Shown here: one piece after another, positions 63,601 to 64,000 of the stretch | Numbering within the stretch: the stretch's first letter is position 1 | Layout: every line of letters begins with the position of its first letter | DNA from: Cryptosporidium bovis | Taxonomy: Eukaryota; Apicomplexa; Conoidasida; Eucoccidiorida; Cryptosporidiidae | Reading direction: 5' to 3' | Length of the DNA: 64,000 nucleotides | Assembly: GCA_009768925.2 (NCBI GenBank) | Contig: VHIT02000034.1 | Coordinates: 186,001 to 250,000, forward strand | The notes under the pieces: model-generated | Database searches by the model: none | Told to the model about the DNA's origin: nothing | Seen by the model: only the letters and a program-made list of their open reading frames with translations | Translations under genes and position numbers: made by a program

Positions 63601-64000
63601 GATCAGATGAAATATGTGGAAGAATTCTTGAGAATGTTAATTCAGAGATTGAATTTGGAGTTTGCAAATATTTTCCAACTTTATTAATTACAAGGATGAG
63701 TAATAATAAAAAAATTGAATTAATTGATAATAACATATCTTTATTAAATATAAACTTATCTCCATTAGCAATTTATTTATCAAGACAGCAATTGACATTT
63801 ATAATAAATGTAATCACAGAAAATTTTTCAAACAAGAATGAAAGAACAGACAAAAACTCAAGAATAAGTAACAATTCGTTAATTAGCATAAATATTTCTC
63901 GATTATCTTTGGAAACGTCGTTTTCTCATTTTGAATTCAATAAAATAGACGGCTATAGATCAACATCTATGCCATTATCATTATTAACACTATTTGAATG
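57609..64000 (+). CDS. VPS13: VPS13-like chorein-domain lipid-transfer protein, 5' part
   Basis: The first 2130 residues of a protein that continues beyond the window. VPS13 family proteins are bridge-like channels moving bulk lipids between membranes at contact sites. Seen: N-terminal chorein domain starting at the first Met with LETIIQRLLGRYLEPYVYNL, then LRLGVLSGNLVLENLKLKEN, and IGHVSITIPWTSLGYKPLVIKLKGIHIVAKPK, the standard VPS13 start. The rest is a long run of alternating beta-strand segments (for example KFSITFGLAYFGMTIFDD, LMLKVSPIEIFITPHFVLDLYSLLYLYNSI, FLYFDIEILSPVIHIL), as expected for the repeating-beta-groove rod. Asn-rich and poly-Thr insertions (TTTTTTNNNNNN near residue 875) are common. 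I followed the frame by eye in many places and saw no stop or intron. Confidence 0.87.
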   Translation, partial: MLETIIQRLLGRYLEPYVYNLSRENLRLGVLSGNLVLENLKLKENLGDILNLPLTIDSGKIGHVSITIPWTSLGYKPLVIKLKGIHIVAKPKDYGDLDEKTLRKELRESKEKLIEYREKCLNERFINGELINANDNSVSSNFNNSSEKNSESNTNNKQDENGSANGTNLLWRIIKKIVANVQIEIQDIHICMIGFQSNVKNGNLNLKNSNSDIILGIMIKSGFVVTTDSSGNKNFDISSLETKSEDPNALFKTVEINDVGLYIGQYFPNSLNLMNNKPKKDDNSPIEFNLVNVNSVRDILYEDNNNKETNNVFDNKTSDILESKYLIVYDEINTKMSLGAWRLEFILKPLTFKLNVSHSQTNNELKGILQVHSVTEHTIIIRRSHLRPIIFSLQSLNIRQEKYREILLKDSHLVMLDPISLRTTTQDEYISLYSRKLKLEAIKLYNSDGNENNFFGIIINPLSQEELTRLQILDDVICVRNIAKWRCKAREIINRIIIEASSRKKLRNLSSDTKSLQMEKGNLIVNNEMVKNLGINTNGNNNVSWTTWAVNKITGRNNNSTNRTLNNSLDASSPSYLMQQRGITSNNDFTVSSNNALITEEEMDVIMTAVTNEKYFEKIETPTKFSITFGLAYFGMTIFDDVSKPIIHKESNSDMINKIDVNDINMCRNITVKFIESIPNPTIDSTFLTLKLHELYIQFNIHSVIDRNDKDSNEWNFSTYVGNLALNHYDKKVLFFDKKNNDIDNVSSNSEYIDNNSKLGSNKDLEKNRSMYYLGSLIRSFSDSFGFDNSKNIKNNNANLLNVTDYYLNNSSIFLHLSHNVNNDGNSLKLMLKVSPIEIFITPHFVLDLYSLLYLYNSIILISNNVSKKDNGTTTTTTNNNNNNGNNNNVIYKTKNFGGANDHNNYLIDDKNEFVENLIEKGNSVKYLSQNNSFPDFLYFDIEILSPVIHILCSNYEDQDNSLSSIQFILGNCHIKTKSLCEFDELDFNIELSNTQVKYLTYIKTNNIKNGVLNGDNCNDSIIGGLELDKEFTILHPIPVLINTNIHNQRKEEIGSEKDNLYIYIMCNLQQFILTVNNETVKYILHIPLSFYNVLSFPNILGYYYLPPDTLKLVDAARNTESDSNLLRGNVDTRHNLNKDGNSKNGKLEFYNEQNISNEYLGSGKKIASDVLILMNKTLKIDCYTKTDILSFRILSDSGNIDILQGSIKSISSCFSYDSVDSVYRGKVNLNRALLTSSYTKKPLLLVVTDSDPLIDNLSVSNGNNRNNEKKRLQFNEISDIDRNNVTNSCGLISKENNIQENSFESDNLFEDAIEEYDSTLEIFFEYNNKQKAYDEENLRSDEECDTVLNISLISSPIELYWDKPTILSLIGCIKSYQEGVYRILVLHMETLGRIYLLNKFYNQKIECNLIDNSEITSIYGNSYKITSMDDFLNIQSLILMRSYLLNIKDNNKVECLNINKDNYNSIWMNELKHIVYHLGKIEKNNNNWIYSIILMPPRFNYLHIQNVYLFLNNINNVIEYSSQTNDINSEMDGKNADYYLDYNFKIYSNIRQIQDEIKGSCKRERMYSNESLKSNSGENNNNSDNVGSFNNEASCFGVNNIRDYYQKYMFSGLFDSGINEEEVVFDNENVGLPDFSFSVGNRINKIYNNKPKIKFTYIIKGGSLTFIKDEKVYVTIGISNICICFDLYNTGDKKIKFSVNNCSFIINNKCILSRYNKSDKPLLLMHMNVYKSLSNSERILFGNELNIALKCYMDSLCYIIYYKDVLEFIDYINDGILDTLISKSYKAAKDITSKKVLLYYFNINNSVIKLPEDHEIVPENDYTNPKDVFDEAVQHYKDTLHDLLQEMYFDSVESFNHFNNFSEDRINVNENGDTRRIQLERMPSDDLRIPNYLLERISNRESLILLEKSISDYPRFKNILYDINLFEKTQSYCEISTKNIKIFNKMINNTSLIKRFYSSRLNNESSNIEISEINVWITRVKITDGTVDIVECKENNGSDEICGRILENVNSEIEFGVCKYFPTLLITRMSNNKKIELIDNNISLLNINLSPLAIYLSRQQLTFIINVITENFSNKNERTDKNSRISNNSLISINISRLSLETSFSHFEFNKIDGYRSTSMPLSLLTLFE

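Noticed and set aside
1-64000. Mobile elements, CRISPR arrays, integrated virus
   Set aside because: No transposase, reverse transcriptase, integrase, long terminal or spaced direct repeats were seen; all long frames fit ordinary eukaryotic genes.

Overview
The window looks like a stretch of nuclear chromosome from an apicomplexan, most likely Cryptosporidium. The DNA is very AT-rich and gene-dense. It carries an apicortin gene (partial p25-alpha plus doublecortin domain), which is characteristic of Apicomplexa. It has an Sfp-type phosphopantetheinyl transferase, the only type known in Cryptosporidium. Many intergenic regions hold GGCGCC/TTTGGCGC (E2F-like) elements, the motif class reported as dominant in Cryptosporidium promoters. 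Proteins are rich in Asn/Lys/Ile. The species is not called. No mobile element, CRISPR array or virus was seen.

Layout. 1-1508 (-): 5' part of CPSF160. 2085-5444: divergent PRMT1 (-) and DBP5-type helicase (+). 5749-5830 (-): tRNA-Ser(CGA). 6209-6493 (-): small orphan. 7241-8263 (-): three-exon phosphopantetheinyl transferase. 9021-10784 (+): DHHC palmitoyltransferase. 11326-13922 (+): three-exon PICH/ERCC6L-like SNF2 ATPase. 14135-18187 (+): POL5/MYBBP1A. 18490-19167 (+): FHA protein. 19191-20744 (-): JJJ1/DNAJC21. 21573-30071 (+): four-exon BRR2. 30252-32744 (-): NOP9-like. 33128-34011 (-): six-exon NUDCD2-like gene reconstructed here. 34408-37119 (+): RTF1. 37658-40435 (+) and 40615-40911 (+): orphans. 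41173-41775 (-): ribosomal protein eS7. 42790-43614 (+): apicortin. 44007-44921 (-): possible NSE4. 45666-48437 (+): four-exon secreted carboxylesterase. 48827-49312 (-): NAA10. 50606-56707 (+): very large divergent cullin. 57609-64000 (+): N-terminal part of a VPS13/chorein protein, running off the end.

The most interesting observation is in BRR2. Its three introns (367, 541 and 490 nt) are several times longer than the other introns found here (57-114 nt), and each holds a candidate box C/D snoRNA. The one in intron 2 has a guide complementary to the 5' end of 18S rRNA and matches the U27/snR74 family. The one in intron 3 has C, C' and D boxes closed by a perfect 7-bp stem. The one in intron 1 has a 14-nt complement to another 18S segment. 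A spliceosomal helicase gene would thus be the host of rRNA-modification guides. It lies among other ribosome-biogenesis genes (POL5, JJJ1, NOP9).

Many proteins here serve gene expression: 3' end formation (CPSF160), mRNA export (DBP5), splicing (BRR2), transcription elongation (RTF1), ribosome synthesis and N-terminal acetylation. rRNA comparisons and family assignments come from memory of the families; no search was run.
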